The notes beneath the pieces are model-generated. The model was not told where the DNA came from. It worked only from the letters and a program-made list of their open reading frames with translations, and ran no database searches. Below are positions 23,582-35,169 of a stretch of 64,000 nt of DNA, piece after piece. The stretch's first letter is position 1. The number at the start of each line of letters is the position of its first letter. Source of the stretch: Holothuria scabra (Eukaryota > Echinodermata > Holothuroidea > Aspidochirotida > Holothuriidae); contig CM074187.1 in assembly GCA_037179385.1 (NCBI GenBank), positions 4,898,001 to 4,962,000 on the forward strand, read 5' to 3'. The translations under genes were made by a program, and so were the position numbers.

Positions 23582-26500
23582 TACTAGGTTACAGAAGAAA
23601 ATTGCAGAGCTGCTCAGTTTACTGCCCTTTGGACTAAGTAAAGCACTGCAAATTTCTGCTCTCATGATAAAATGGTCTAACTGCTAGTATATGATATTTT
23701 CAACTAACCAAAGTTACTGGTCTAACCAAAGCACAAGAGGACACAGTGCAGCAATCACTGCCCTTTCCAGAAAGTTCAACAGTACAGCAAAGCTATTTAA
23801 GAGGGTAGATTTTTACCAGTCCTTGCATGCTTGGTACTATACTGTACTTAAGTTACAACATAATCCCATGATTCCACTACATATCATGCATACTTTCCTG
23901 GGTTTAGAAAATTTTGAAAGTTGCTGCTTTCAAGTATCTATGCTTCGGTGGATCACTGGTCTATTTAAGTCCCCCTCCCATTTTGCAAATTTTTAAAACC
24001 ACAGATGTACTGTATCTACAGTTTACATATTAAATGGTGGCCCCTTGGTATACTATACATATGCATACTTGTATGCATTACTCATTTTCTCCTTCGCATA
24101 TGATGACTGTCAGGGCTGCTTGTAATAAACATATGTTCTGCCATCAGCTTTCTCTTACAATTCAGCAAATTCTCAGCTTTTGTATGTATGCTCTTTTTCT
24201 TGTGTCTTTAATAGCAATGTAATGCAAACACATTTAACAATAAGCAGAACTACCTGAGAATCAAAATAGCTTCTGTAAAGTTAACAAATGAATGACCACT
24301 AAAGTCCAGTAAACAAAGGTGGCCTTGTTTATATTTTGTCACATTTCCTCACAGAGTTTATGAAATAGAATTTGTTCATATAATGGTTACAAAACCAGAG
24401 TACTATTTAAAGGCAATGACCAACTCAAGAAAACCAGCTCAAGACGGTCACTACTATATTTTTGCGTTGAATGGATTGAGTAAATCCGTGAAAAATGAAT
24501 GTTAAAATGTAGATGGCAGTACATGTATTGTGCTTATGAACTTCGACCACTTGGTAAAACAAGGAAATAAAATCCTGCAAAGTACCACATCTAAGGCTAT
24601 TTTTTCATAGTATCAAATCATACCTTTCCTTTTGAAATTCTTAATCAGAGCTTCATAAAACACATTTTTGTCAACATTTTTGTTGTAATGTTTACAAATT
24701 TCTGGTTAACAAATAATACAGTCCCTATGCCAAAACTGGAATTTTTTTTAAAATATGACCATGGCTACCATTTTTGCTTTAAACATATGGACTAGGCCTA
24801 CATGAAGTCAAATATTTGGTCTGGATGTTGTCTGAAGGGAAGGCATCCCAGGTTATTCTAACCAATGCAATCACATTGCATGTATGCTGTAGCCTACTGG
24901 CTTTAGAAGGCAGTGATTGCCTCCTTATTGTGATCAGCTCATGATTACATAGGCCTAGGGCCTCGTATTGCTGCTACAGTATGGAGGGACAGGAATCTTT
25001 CACCCCAATGTCTGAAGCCCTTCAACAGTGAAAACACTTAAGTGTTGCCCAAATTTTGTTATAATGACTGTGAGAATAATTTATGTAAATTTTTTTTGAA
25101 AGAAACAAGGTTAGGTCAATCTTACAGGAAAGGTGGTCGAATTGAATTGGTTCCACGAATTCCAGTCCTTGTTTATGCAAGTAATTAGGCCTAGGCAGGG
25201 AATAATTTAGTACAGAAATTTTGCATAGCATTTTTGCGATACAAGTTCCATTTTGTGTAGCAGTTTTCAAAATTTGCATAGCAATTTTCACTGTCATACT
25301 TTTCTTCTGTTATGCAGTACTCTGATTCATGCCCAGATGCTATTCCCCGCTATGATACCATGTTCAGTTATATGCTGAAACTAAACCTAAACATTGACTT
25401 AATGTGACAGCACTCTTCCACGAAAAGTCCTGTCTGCAATAATTCTTTATGGATCTGCAGAAACAAGGCACAAAATGCTGAGTTCAATTCCATATCAGAC
25501 TGAATCAGCTCCTTGCTTTGCCGTACGCCTTCAGTGTAAGGTCCTCCAGAAAGCGAGTCAAAAGCATTCACTCAACAAGCTTGATGCACTGTGTGCTAAC
25601 AAACTGGAACAGGGCTAGAAGACAGTCAGTAACCTTATTGTTTTTCCTCCACCATGATAATAAGCAGTTTGCATGCTTCTTAAATCCTAGGAATTTTCCT
25701 AAATTTCGATCTTGCTATCCGTTTCTAAAAGTGTTCTCAAACTTCTCATACGTATTACATACAAGGCCTACTGCTACAGCCTCATTCAGGGTAGTCAGAA
25801 CGATGTCAATTTGAAAGATGTCCAATATAATCAAATTTTCACAAATTTCATAAAATAATTATGAGGCACGTGTAAAATACTCTTACTAAGCCCTTCATAC
25901 TATTTTCAAAAGTTTAACCCCTGTAATTTTGCCCTACGATGCTTTTTTCTTCTGAGTTGTTTGTGCCAGACCTTGCACTATCCTAACGTGTTTGCATATG
26001 GAGATGTGTAGAGCCTAGGCTGTCTCGTGTTTTATGTGGAAGAAGTTTGATCCCTATGGAGAGTCCCCGAGCTATCGTAACACTAGCACTTACAGAGTGC
26101 CTCATACTTCATACACAGCTGCAAACGTTAAAGTTGCACCATCGACAATGTAACTAGCAGCCAATAGGTGCACGTAAAAGTTGCGTGGATTACCTTGCTG
26201 TTTTGAGCACACTCAAGTGTCTGGGTTCTTTTAATCTTGCTGCTTTTTTGCAGTGTTTCGTTGCTTGGCAAGTGTGCGAGTACTAATTACATATTGAACA
26301 GTTGTAGGCCTTCATGCTGTATTCCCGTTGTCATTTCCAGTCACAGAGTACCGGAGCTTTTGCTCGGAAATTGTATCGCAAATTTTGCTACTCATATTTT
26401 TATTTGTGTCGCAAATCTGTTACTTTGCATCGCATTTTGCGATGCGATACCGGATAAATTATTCCCTGCTAGGGCCACGTCCTTTATTCGTTCACTTTGA

Positions 26501-27524
26501 CTCCGTTGTTCCTTACACTACAGAACGTGGCCTATTAGAAAAACCTCAAAACGGATTTTAAAACTTCACATCAGCTTTTAACTTATCATTTTTAACAAGA
26601 AAAAGCGTTTCAATTTTTCTTTCAGCTCAACAGGGATGCAAATTATCAACTGTGGAAATTTACCTAGGCCTAGGCCCCTACTCTGGTTTTAAAAGACAAG
26701 GCTCACTGAATCCATCAACGATTTCATCAGGTGAATTTTTGAATGTTTTAGCGTGCCTTTAGTTAGCATGTTTTCATGGTTCAAATAGGCCTACGTGGTT
26801 CTTAACATTAAGTTGCAAGAATGAATCCTTGCCAAATTCTATTCCCCTTACTTAGGCCTAGGCTAGAACACTTCTCAACCCTCAGGCTCAAGTAATATTT
26901 TTTCCTCGACTTCCAAAGCAACCTTTTTTCCATTTCAAAACAGGCCTTGCATTAGCCAAGGTTGGCTTCTGTCAACAAGTCTGCAGTTATGTTTATTGTG
27001 AACCTGTAAAATTTAACTGAAATAGGCTAGTTCCCTAACAAGAAGCAGTCATGAATTAGCTAAACTACAGCTTGTGCTACTCAGTCCTTTAGGCTGGCTA
27101 GCCTAGGCCTTTCCTAGGCCTAATCATTAACGTTACTGCAGGCATGCAACCAATGCACATTGCACTGACGTTTTACTTTGCACGCAGGTTAATGAACCCT
27201 CGTAATCATAACATGAAATGTAAGGCTCAATAGAACACCCTGTGTATAGTTATGTTGTCAACAATACTGACAATGCCTTCTATTTTTTATTAGCACTGGT
27301 TGGCAAAATAATGAACATGCATGTTCAAGATAGTCGGGGAAATGTTGAGTTGGATTTTTGCTTGGACTAGCCTTACTTAGACTGCTCATAGCCATACATA
27401 AGTCAACCTTGCTTCATGAAATCCCCATGAAAAATACCAAGGCTGTGGAAGGGACTGCGAAACGGACAACGATACATCAGGCAAGGCACGTAAATTTCGA
27501 TCAAATCCGCACGGAAGTACTTAC
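23582..27524 (-). other. gene B intron 1, distal part
   Basis: No recognised exon or element. The stretch from about 24790 to 27130 is notably rich in TAGGCCTA/CCTAGGCC palindromes. Open frames of up to 98 codons (25518-25814, 26237-26500) lack motifs. Confidence 0.4.
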
Positions 27525-27588
27525 CGAAGAACACCGTTAAATGAAAAACAAGGACCGAAAAACAGCATTTTATAAAATCCCGCGCCAT
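27525..27588 (-). CDS. gene B exon 1: start codon and signal peptide
   Basis: On the minus strand ATG GCG CGG opens a reading frame MARDFIKCCFSVLVFHLTVF followed by F and one base of Gly, ending at a consensus donor (TTCTTCG then GTAAGT). This is a good secretory signal: basic N-terminus (R3, K7) and a hydrophobic core of about 13 residues. An in-frame TGA lies 11 codons upstream, so this is the first ATG of the frame. The exon ends in phase 1 and joins exactly to the phase-1 start of the Ig exon at 19102, restoring a Gly codon and giving FFG then TNYSLRYEK. The join over 8.4 kb is inference from phase and content. Confidence 0.65.
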
Positions 27589-28457
27589 CAGTAGGGTGTA
27601 ACATGGTGTAATTTCCCGTCAAAAAATGTCTCGCAACGGACTGTGGTCACGACCATTGCATTGAATTCGTGTTTGGTCGAGATATAACATAACACAACGT
27701 GAACAGCATGCAGTACATTTAGCACTAAGCACAATGACCACATCAACGGCAGGAACAGTATGTACCGTATGCGAGTATATGCGTATAGTTACTTCGTACA
27801 CACGAAAGGATCATGCACGGTTCAAGAGTGTTCCGTACGTGGGCAGTCCATAAAGCTTGAAACTGACCCTTCGGCTAATAAACCGCTTTTGAACACAACA
27901 CGATTAAATCGCTAAGTAGATCAATTTCCTTCCGTTATATTCAGTCTTGAACATTCTTGTAGCTTTTCATGAACCTCAGCTATAATTCACGTGGTGGGTA
28001 ATCTCGTTGGTGTGAGGCTTGTTATTCGAAAGCTTTAAACTATGTACCTTTTGTTAAAGTGTTCAATAGTCAAATGACAATAACGTTAACGATATATCGT
28101 CTGTGAATTAGATGTATAACGGTACACTCATATACATGATGAGGAGAGAGTGTGACCCTGCACTGACAAGTTAAATATCAACCGCTGTTGAGGTATGTGG
28201 ACTTTCTCCCCAGGACAAGTGTCAAGCTGACAACATGTACAAGTCCACATTTTGGTATAACAAGCTGATATAGTAGTATTGTTTCAGTGTATCGCTGTTT
28301 TGAGCTTTCCATTTCCAATAAAGTGTTCACTTCAAGGAAAATAATGAGACTGCAAAAATGAGAAAATTTCCAGATTAAGTGAAAGTCTACCATTTTCGAG
28401 GCAAAATCTGAGCACTTTACATCCCTGTACATTCTCTGTCTAAGCGTAGGCTAGATA
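27589..28457 (-). promoter_or_regulatory. 5' untranslated/promoter region of gene B (by position)
   Basis: This lies immediately upstream of the signal-peptide ATG on the minus strand. A TTATATCTC sequence on the minus strand lies roughly 95 bp upstream of the ATG (about 27676-27684) but is not a convincing TATA box. No CpG-rich promoter stands out. A short upstream ATG in another frame begins 14 bases before the start codon. Position is the only support for a regulatory role. Confidence 0.3.
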
Positions 28458-28734
28458 TACCTTTGCCGAAATGATTAGACTGCTTAAAGTTTTATGAAAA
28501 ACCAAAGTTAATAATCGGGGCGAGTGAAGAAGGCTGAAAAAGCATTGTTTCACATAAACTTGAGCAACACCTAGACAGTAATATTCACTCTACTTCTGGA
28601 AAAGTTGCATAAATTCCTGTGATGTTTTCAATCACCAAAACAATTCTTCTTCTCCAGCCTCTGTTCCCTCGCCCCAATTTTTAACTTTAATTTTTCATAA
28701 AACTTTAACCGGTCTAATCCTTTTGGCAAAGGTA
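28458..28734. mobile_element. MITE with about 85-bp inverted repeats, TA target site
   Basis: The left arm begins TACCTTTGCCGAAATGATTA and the right arm, read inward, TACCTTTGCCAAAAGGATTA. Both continue with matching AAAGTTTTATGAAAAA and GGGGCGAG blocks. TA flanks both sides (28456-28457, 28735-28736). The loop is about 100 bp without coding. It sits about 870 bp upstream of the gene B start. Confidence 0.8.
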
Positions 28735-28919
28735 TACCTATAGACCACAGGACATGGTATTTCCCGGATCTGCATCTTGTCAATTTTGATATTGAAAACG
28801 TCTACTTAAAAATCTCATCTCCAAGAGAAACGTGTGAAAACTCCCGGCAGAACCGCTGAAGCATATTTCTTCTCCATCGATTGTGCACGAATAGCTCCCA
28901 CGTTCCAAGAACATGAGCC

Positions 28920-29336
28920 GTGTTCCCATTTGATCCAGGGAGGTGGATCTTGATCTACCGAGGTAGATCAACATCAGTTACCTTGATCGAGATCCGCGTT
29001 CCCATTTGAGTGAGCGCGGTAGATCAAACATGTTTTATGAACACATTGCGCAAGCGCGAAAAGGTCACCAATGTTTACAAGTCGGCCTGCCATGCATTTC
29101 GTATCGATGTATCACAAAAACATACATGAGTGTAACCGGAGATCCAGGGTCACTTGATCTACCGATGTGTTCCCATTACAAACTTTGATCCAGCGCGGTG
29201 GATCTGATCTACCCCGAACGGTCGATCAAAATCGGTGGATCTTGATCTTGAGTGAGTGTTGTTGATCTGCGTTCCCATTAGTGTTTGATCCACCTCGGTA
29301 GATCAAGATCCACCTCCCTGGATCAAATGGGAACAC
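28920..29336. mobile_element. MITE with about 50-bp GATC-rich inverted repeats
   Basis: The left end GTGTTCCCATTTGATCCAGG and the right end read inward are identical over about 50 bp, including GAGGTGGATCTTGATCTACC. Internal copies of CGTTCCCATT and GCGCGGTGGATC repeat the theme, giving very many GATC and TGATC sites. I found no convincing target duplication. No coding. Confidence 0.75.
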
Positions 29337-30689
29337 AAGATTGGGGTCGACCTCCGGACCTGTTCTATAGGGGAAATTCAACTTGAGAATGGGAAAATAT
29401 TTTGGGGAAATTTGGGGAATTTGGGGAAATTTGTGGAATTTCCCCAAATTAGCATTTTTTTCACAATTTTTTGGAAATATTTCATTTATTTTGGCAGCCA
29501 TTTTGTTGTTTTTACGCCATCTTGGTTAACCTGAATCTCACCAAAACAGTCCCCAAAAATTAATTCTGGAATACTTGTCATAAAATATGACTATATATTA
29601 AAAGAAGATCCCTCAAAAATATTTTTTAAGAATATTTCCTTTAGTATTATTTAATACAAAATATTCAAAATGTTTGCCACCATTTTGGTTTTAGCAGCCA
29701 TTTTGACCGGGCGAGACCCAAAATATTTACTAATAACACTTGATTTCGTGTTCAGCGGACCGTAACGTTTCCAAAAAATATTGCGACTGAGAGTTGTAGG
29801 GTTGCCTGTGAGATGCCTGTGGGCCATAGCCTATAATGACCACTCCAGATGGCACTTACCTCAATCTCCTGCCCTATTTGAAGCTATATTAGTACTGATA
29901 TTTCATTGTATATTGTTTTGCACCTTTTTAGGTATTACGAAGGGACAGGGGTATCGATATGGACATGTAGATATGCAAGTAATAAATTTACTATAACAAG
30001 GAATGCTTAAATAGATATAAAAATGATTTCGAGATGGTATACAGCTTGTAAAGTTCATTAACCATGAATATATTGTCATTTCCGAGTTGGAAAACTATGT
30101 TTTTCTTACAGATTTTTTACTAAGTAACATTTCGTTCGACACTGGTTCTTCTTAAGTACAAACCCTGGAACATTAGTAGCCTAAAATTGTCTGAAGACAT
30201 GTAATGTAATCATTTCAGGTCAAACTAGGACAAATGAATCGATTTACTGTACCCAATTACATTTTAAAATAGCATAATCAAGATTCAGGTAGAGGTCAAA
30301 TTTCGTACTTTTTTACTTCTATGACCTCAAAAGTCACGTGATTCTCAACGTCTGTATATCAACTAAAAGACAATTTCTTTGGAAGTATTTTGAGGGGTAG
30401 TTTGCAACTCTCGAGTTTCTAGATGAAAAATAATAGCCATTTTACTTTCCCCTACCCCTTAAATTTTTGATTTTTCAGCACCCTGACTCTTGGCAGATAC
30501 CCCGCTATATTTCCCCAACCCACCCGAAGATACCCATATACCTGAATTTTTCTTTTTATAGACACGTCAGGGAATCGAAAAAAACATGGTGGCATTAATG
30601 ACCATCCAGGTGGCACTTGCCTCAATCTGAAGCCGGGCTACAAGGGCTGTGGAATACCAGTTGTCAAACTAGTTTCAGGGGCGAGGGAT
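29337..30689. other. unassigned; low-complexity tract and a short direct repeat
   Basis: A TTTGGGGAAA-type low-complexity tract lies at about 29375-29450. A diverged direct repeat of about 45 bp (core TAATGACCA, then TGGCACTT.CCTCAATCT) occurs at about 29833-29880 and 30594-30637, 760 bp apart; the second copy lies just before the LINE. No gene. Confidence 0.4.
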
Positions 30690-30797
30690 TATGGTGCTAG
30701 GAGTATCTCTGATGTCGGTTGTGTTGAGGGTCCTATTCAAGTTCACAGGGGTTTTAACTATATCCCAACTGACACGGCAGTTTCTGGGATCAAAGTT

Positions 30798-31440
30798 GTG
30801 TTTGCTAATGTACGGAGCATTCTTAACAAGTTCGATGAGTTTCTTGCACAGATTTCAATTGACAGTCCAGACATAGTTGGAGTTACCGGATCATTGCTCC
30901 ATAGTGAGGTAAGCAAATCTGAAATTCAGGTTCCTGGGTACAAAATTTTCAGGCAAGATGGGGTTGATACTTTCGGTGGTAGGGGTGGAGGGGTTTACTG
31001 TTTGTCAAGGATAGTATAAATTGTGTTGAAGTCACCACCAAGTTTTCCTGTGGGTTCTCTAAATGCTTGTGGTGTGAACTTAGCTTTAGCAATGAGTACG
31101 GCACACTCTTGCTTGTCGGTATTGTTTACCGTTCACCGAATTCTTTCGCGGAGAATAATCAGAGTTTGTTCCAAATTGTTAGGAAAATTTCTTCCAAAAG
31201 GGCTGTTGTGTTTGGGGATATTTACTTTCCTGATATTGATTGGCATTCCTGTACTAGTGGGCCACATGGGAGGGATTTTCTAGAGGTTGTGATTAATGGT
31301 TTCTTTACCCAGCATGTTCTGTTTCCCACTCGTGAGGATAATTGCCTTGATTTGGTGTTAAGTACTGATGAGAACATGGTTAGAAATGTAGCTAATGGGG
31401 TAAGATAGGGTCCAGTGACCATGACCTTATTTGTTTTGAG
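30798..31440 (+). pseudogene. LINE APE-type endonuclease, frameshifted
   Basis: The first part contains FANVRSILNKFDEFLAQ and DSPDIVGVTGSLL, the N-terminus of the apurinic-type endonuclease; the usual acidic residue in the T-E-[ST] motif is Gly here. After a frameshift near 31018-31070 the frame resumes with LLVGIVYRSPNS, VVFGDIYFPDIDW and CLDLVLSTDENMV. After another break comes GSSDHDLICFE (about 31408-31440), the SDH active-site motif. The order and motifs match the family; the frame breaks make it non-functional. Confidence 0.85.
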
Positions 31441-31556
31441 TTACATTGTTTCAGCAATCATAATAGTAGTGACAAAACAATTCTAGATTTCAGCAAGGCG
31501 AACTTTACTCGTGCTAAGGAGCTTTTAATCATAGATTGGGCAGCCCGTTTGTCTCA

Positions 31557-32900
31557 CACTGTTAAAAAATTTCTCTGTACATTTACATAATTTTTATGGC
31601 AAATTTTTTTCCAACCAAATGATTTTTTTTTACAGCCAGGCTGTAATCATGAAAAAACATTAAGGGTTTGTTTTTTCTTTACAGTTTTTGCATGTAAATT
31701 AGTTTACAAAAGTCTACTGTAAATCGAATTACAGAATTGTTCTGTTTTGTTTACCTTAATTTTATGTGAATTTACAGCCTACTGTTTTCATTCCCGACGT
31801 TTTAATATTTATTATAATGTCGCTTTTTTACCTTTCATATGTTATTACGTAACATACACTTCACCATTACGTAGATCAGGTATTTGCTTATCAACGTAAT
31901 GTGTCGTTACGAAATTGTTTTCAATCAAAACATATTGAGGATGCTTTGTTGTCATATTGTTGTCAAGTAGACTGCTATCTCTAGGAACTTTGTAATTGGA
32001 AAGTCACATTTTTTGTACAATATAATAATTGTTTTTAAAATAAATATGACAAAGAATGCAAATACATTGGTTGCAAACATTTCCAGACAAGGTAAACAAT
32101 AAGTTTATCACTTCCTGATTAAAAAACGCCAAAGGAGATATTATTCAAAGCAACAGCAATCCTTTTGTTAGGAAAATGCCTACAAAATAAGCTCCACCCA
32201 TTTATGCAAAATGAGATTTACGTCATAAAGTGGTAAATTTACAGACTCTTTCAAGTAAATTTGTGAAAAGTTTTTAATTTGCTCCGATCAAGTGCATGAG
32301 CGCCTGTGGCGATGAGTTGACATCAGTATACCAATTGTCAGTGCTCTGAAATTAGGGCCTTACAATTTCTTTTTACTTAAAAATGTGTGACAAAACACCA
32401 GTTGTATGATATTTATAACTAAGAACGTAATAACTAAGTATGCTTTTATAATAAATGAAAGTTAATTTTCAAATAGGGCCATAAATTTGCCAAAAATGTT
32501 TTTTTTTAACTGAAACTTCGCAGAACGATGCATGTTATATATTGAAAATTTTCTGGCTATTTCTTATTTGTTTGTTTGGGCTTATTTTTGTTTCTTTTTC
32601 AGCTTAAAAACAAAATGAATGTTCGTTCAATGACAGTATATTTATGTGAAATCAGAAAAATACAAAATACTGTTAAAATTCCTGTAAATTTACAGAAAAA
32701 GTTTTACAAAGCAGTAAAATTTGGTTAAAAAAAACAGACAGAAATGGTTTTTCAAATAAACAGAAAATACATGTTAAACAACCTTTTTTATTGTAGCAAT
32801 ACAAAGTGTCTGTAAAGATACAGAAAATCTCTATTTAAAGTAAAATACAAAAAGTTTAAGTTAAAAAAAGTCTGTAAATTTACAGAAATTTTTAACAGTG
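31557..32900. mobile_element. CACTA/EnSpm-like non-autonomous element, 1344 bp, nested in the LINE
   Basis: Ends: left CACTGTTAAAAAATTTCTC, right (read inward) CACTGTTAAAAATTTCTGTA. Motifs close to CTGTAAATTTACAG recur subterminally (about 32231, 32681 and 32871), as CACTA elements carry repeated subterminal motifs. Removing the insert restores the LINE reading GCC CGT TTG TCT CAC TTG GGC, with CA (or CAC) duplicated. There is no transposase. The superfamily call rests on the CACTG ends and the 2-3 bp duplication. Confidence 0.75.
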
Positions 32901-34240
32901 CACTTGGGCCCTGTTGAGGCGTGGAGTGTTTTTCGGGATGTTGTTTCTAACACAACAAAGTTGTGTATCCCACTAAAGAAAGCTTTGGTTAAAAATAGGC
33001 TTATTTGGATTTCTAGAGAAGTTCTTAGAGCAACTAGGAAGAAGCGTAAGTGTTGGAGGGTCGCTATAGGGCCAGTAAAAGCCCAGGTAACTTAGATGCC
33101 TACAAGAAGCAGGAACTCTTAGTTAAAAATTTGGTAAATGGAACTAAAACTGGGCTTGAAAAGCAGTTGGCCAAGGACGTTAAAATAAACCCCAAAACTT
33201 GTCATGCCTATGTGAGATCTAAGCAGAAACTTAAAGAGGGTGTGGGGCCTCTCAAAGGTGATGATAAAACTTTGGTTAGTTACCATCAGGATATGGCTAA
33301 CTTGTTAAATGACTATTTTGTATCTGTTTTTACTGAGGAATCATCTTTGTTGGGGACTTGTAGGGGTTCTGATGTCTCTTCTTCAATCAGTTATGTCATT
33401 TTCTCGGAAGAACAAGTTTGTAAAAAATTAAAGAGTTTCAAAGCTAGTAAGGCCCCTGGGCCAGATGGGGTCCACCCAGCCATTTTCCTACCAATCAGAT
33501 CTTGTGTTACTAACTTACTGAGCTTTCTTGAAGATGTATCTTCATCTCTTGATTCTGGGTATGGCGTTGATGTCATTTACCTTGGCTTTTCAAAGGCTTT
33601 TGACAAAGTTCCATTAGGTAGGCTGATGGTTAAACTGCATAGGTTATGGGTTCAGGGCAATTGTGCTGATTGGATAAAGTCGTGGCTTCATGATAGATCT
33701 CAGAGAGTTGCTGTCAATGGTAACTTCTCCTCTTGGAAAGAAGTCACAAGTGGAGTACCACAGGGTTCTGTCCTTGGCCCACTGCTTTTCTTAATTTTCA
33801 TCAATGATATTGATAGTTCCCTTACATCTCGTATAAGTAAGTTTGCATATGATACTAAGCTTTATAGGAAGATTAGCATTTTGGATTATGCCTTACCGCT
33901 GCAGAAAGATCTGGATAGAAAGATCTGGATGGGTTATTTTCTTGGTCTCAGACCTGGCAAATGTCTTTTAATGCAGAAAAGTGTAAGGTCCTACATTTGG
34001 GTCCCAAAAGTTTTAGCTATGATTATGAATGGTAGTGTTTTAAGTAATGTCACCTTTGAGAAAGATCTGGGTGTTGTAATTAATGGGCATTTGAAGTCAT
34101 CAAGGCAGTGTGCAGCCACTGCTGCAAAGGCTAATAGAGTGCTTGGATTGATCAAGAGGAATTTCATCAATTTTAGTAAGGATATTGTACTTAATTTGTA
34201 TAAGCAGTTGGTAACGCCCCATCTTGACTATGCAGCTTAG
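32901..34240 (+). pseudogene. LINE reverse transcriptase, internally deleted
   Basis: After a linker in another frame (to about 33080, with RLIWISREVLRATRKKRK) a 396-codon frame carries RT motifs: FKASKAPGPDGVHPAIF, then SKAFDKVPLGRLMVKL, SGVPQGSVLGPLLFLIFIND and KFAYDTKLY, then thumb/connection segments (ANRVLGLIKRNF, LYKQLVTPHLDYAA). The catalytic F-A-D-D is F-A-Y-D, so one metal-binding Asp is lost. HPAIFLP is followed at once by IRSCVTNLLSF, so roughly 100 residues around the usual F-K-K-G and YRPISL motifs are missing. The frame ends at TAG where Gln is expected (34238). Confidence 0.9.
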
Positions 34241-34754
34241 GCTTGGAGTCCCTTCTATGAAAATGACAAGTTTCTTTTAGAGTAAGTTCAGAGGAGAGCC
34301 ACTCGCCTTATACCTGAGGTGAGAAATTTACCTTATCATGCTAAGCTTAAACACCTTGGGCTTACCACTCTGGAGCTGAGAAGGATTAGGGGAGACATGC
34401 TCCATGTTTACAAGTTTCTCTGTGAAAGTAATCCCCTTCTGACTTGTAGTTATTTAAGGGTTCAAAGTAATTCTAGGGTGCATTGTAAAAAGTTAGAAAA
34501 GCCTTTTGCAAGGCTTGACATTAGGAAGTATAGTTTCTCCAATAGAGTTGTCAACGAGTGGAGTGGAGTGGTCTACCAGATTGGGTAGTTAACTCCCCGT
34601 CAGTTCACTGCTTTAAGGTTAACATTGACAAGTTTTTCTATGGCTGTGGTAGAATCTGATTTGGGACTGTTGTCAAGCTTTGGTGGTTTGACTTTCGATT
34701 AGGGCTTGGACTTCAGGGCATCTTATGGGGCCTTGGCCCTCCTTTGCCCTTCAA
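34241..34754 (+). pseudogene. LINE ORF2 C-terminus and 3' tail, with stops
   Basis: Continuing in the RT frame: AWSPFYENDKFLLE, a TAA stop, then VQRRATRLIPEVRNLPYHAK, LKHLGLTTLELRRIRGDMLH and VYKFL, the usual CR1/L2-type C-terminal sequence, to RVVNEWSGVVYQIG and a TAG at about 34588. Further stops follow. The last 170 bp is non-coding LINE tail. Confidence 0.8.
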
Positions 34755-34806
34755 CCTATTATGTTATTTTATGTTGTGTTGTGTTGTGTTATGTTATGTT
34801 ATTTTT
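34755..34806 (+). repeat. (TATGT/TGTGT)n tail of the LINE
   Basis: A pentameric TATGTTATTTTATGTTGTG-type microsatellite terminates the LINE and marks its 3' end. Confidence 0.7.
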
Positions 34807-34814
34807 AAATGACT

Positions 34815-35169
34815 GGTTCGGAAAATAAATCTATTTAATCTGTTCGGAAAATTTATCTTATTAATCACTGGGGATGGGGTGACAACGGGCTCATGATGAC
34901 ATTGTCTTAATCCTATGTATATAGTTGTCATGTTCAGGATCTTGTAGGCCATGTATTTACTTAGGTAAGATTACATGACGTCATGATAATCTTGTTAATA
35001 TCATTAATTAACATATTTTGTAGATTGTACATGCACCTTGACCTTGAAAATATACTGAAACTGAAAACTTTTGGGGAAATTTTCGAGCTTTGCTGAAAAT
35101 TACCTTCCAAAAATATCTGCACTAATACTAAAAAAACTCTCAAAATTTGAACCTTCCAAAATTATAACG
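34815..35169. other. unassigned spacer after the LINE
   Basis: AT-rich sequence without recognisable gene or repeat. Confidence 0.4.

Larger units (their letters stand above)
30690..34810 (+). mobile_element. defunct CR1/L2-like LINE, split by a later DNA transposon
   Basis: Endonuclease, linker, reverse transcriptase and C-terminal pieces occur in order on the plus strand, interrupted at 31557-32900 by a CACTA-like element. The 3' tail ends in an (ATGTT)n-type microsatellite (about 34755-34806), as LINEs of the CR1/L2 group often do. Frameshifts, stop codons, a deletion in the RT and altered catalytic residues show it is dead. The 5' end is uncertain: coding similarity starts near 30790, and sequence back to about 30690 may belong to it. 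Clade assignment is from motif style, not a tree. Confidence 0.85.

Noticed and set aside
28458..29336. Two MITEs as the two ends of one larger element
   Set aside because: Each has its own complete pair of inverted ends and the terminal sequences are unrelated.
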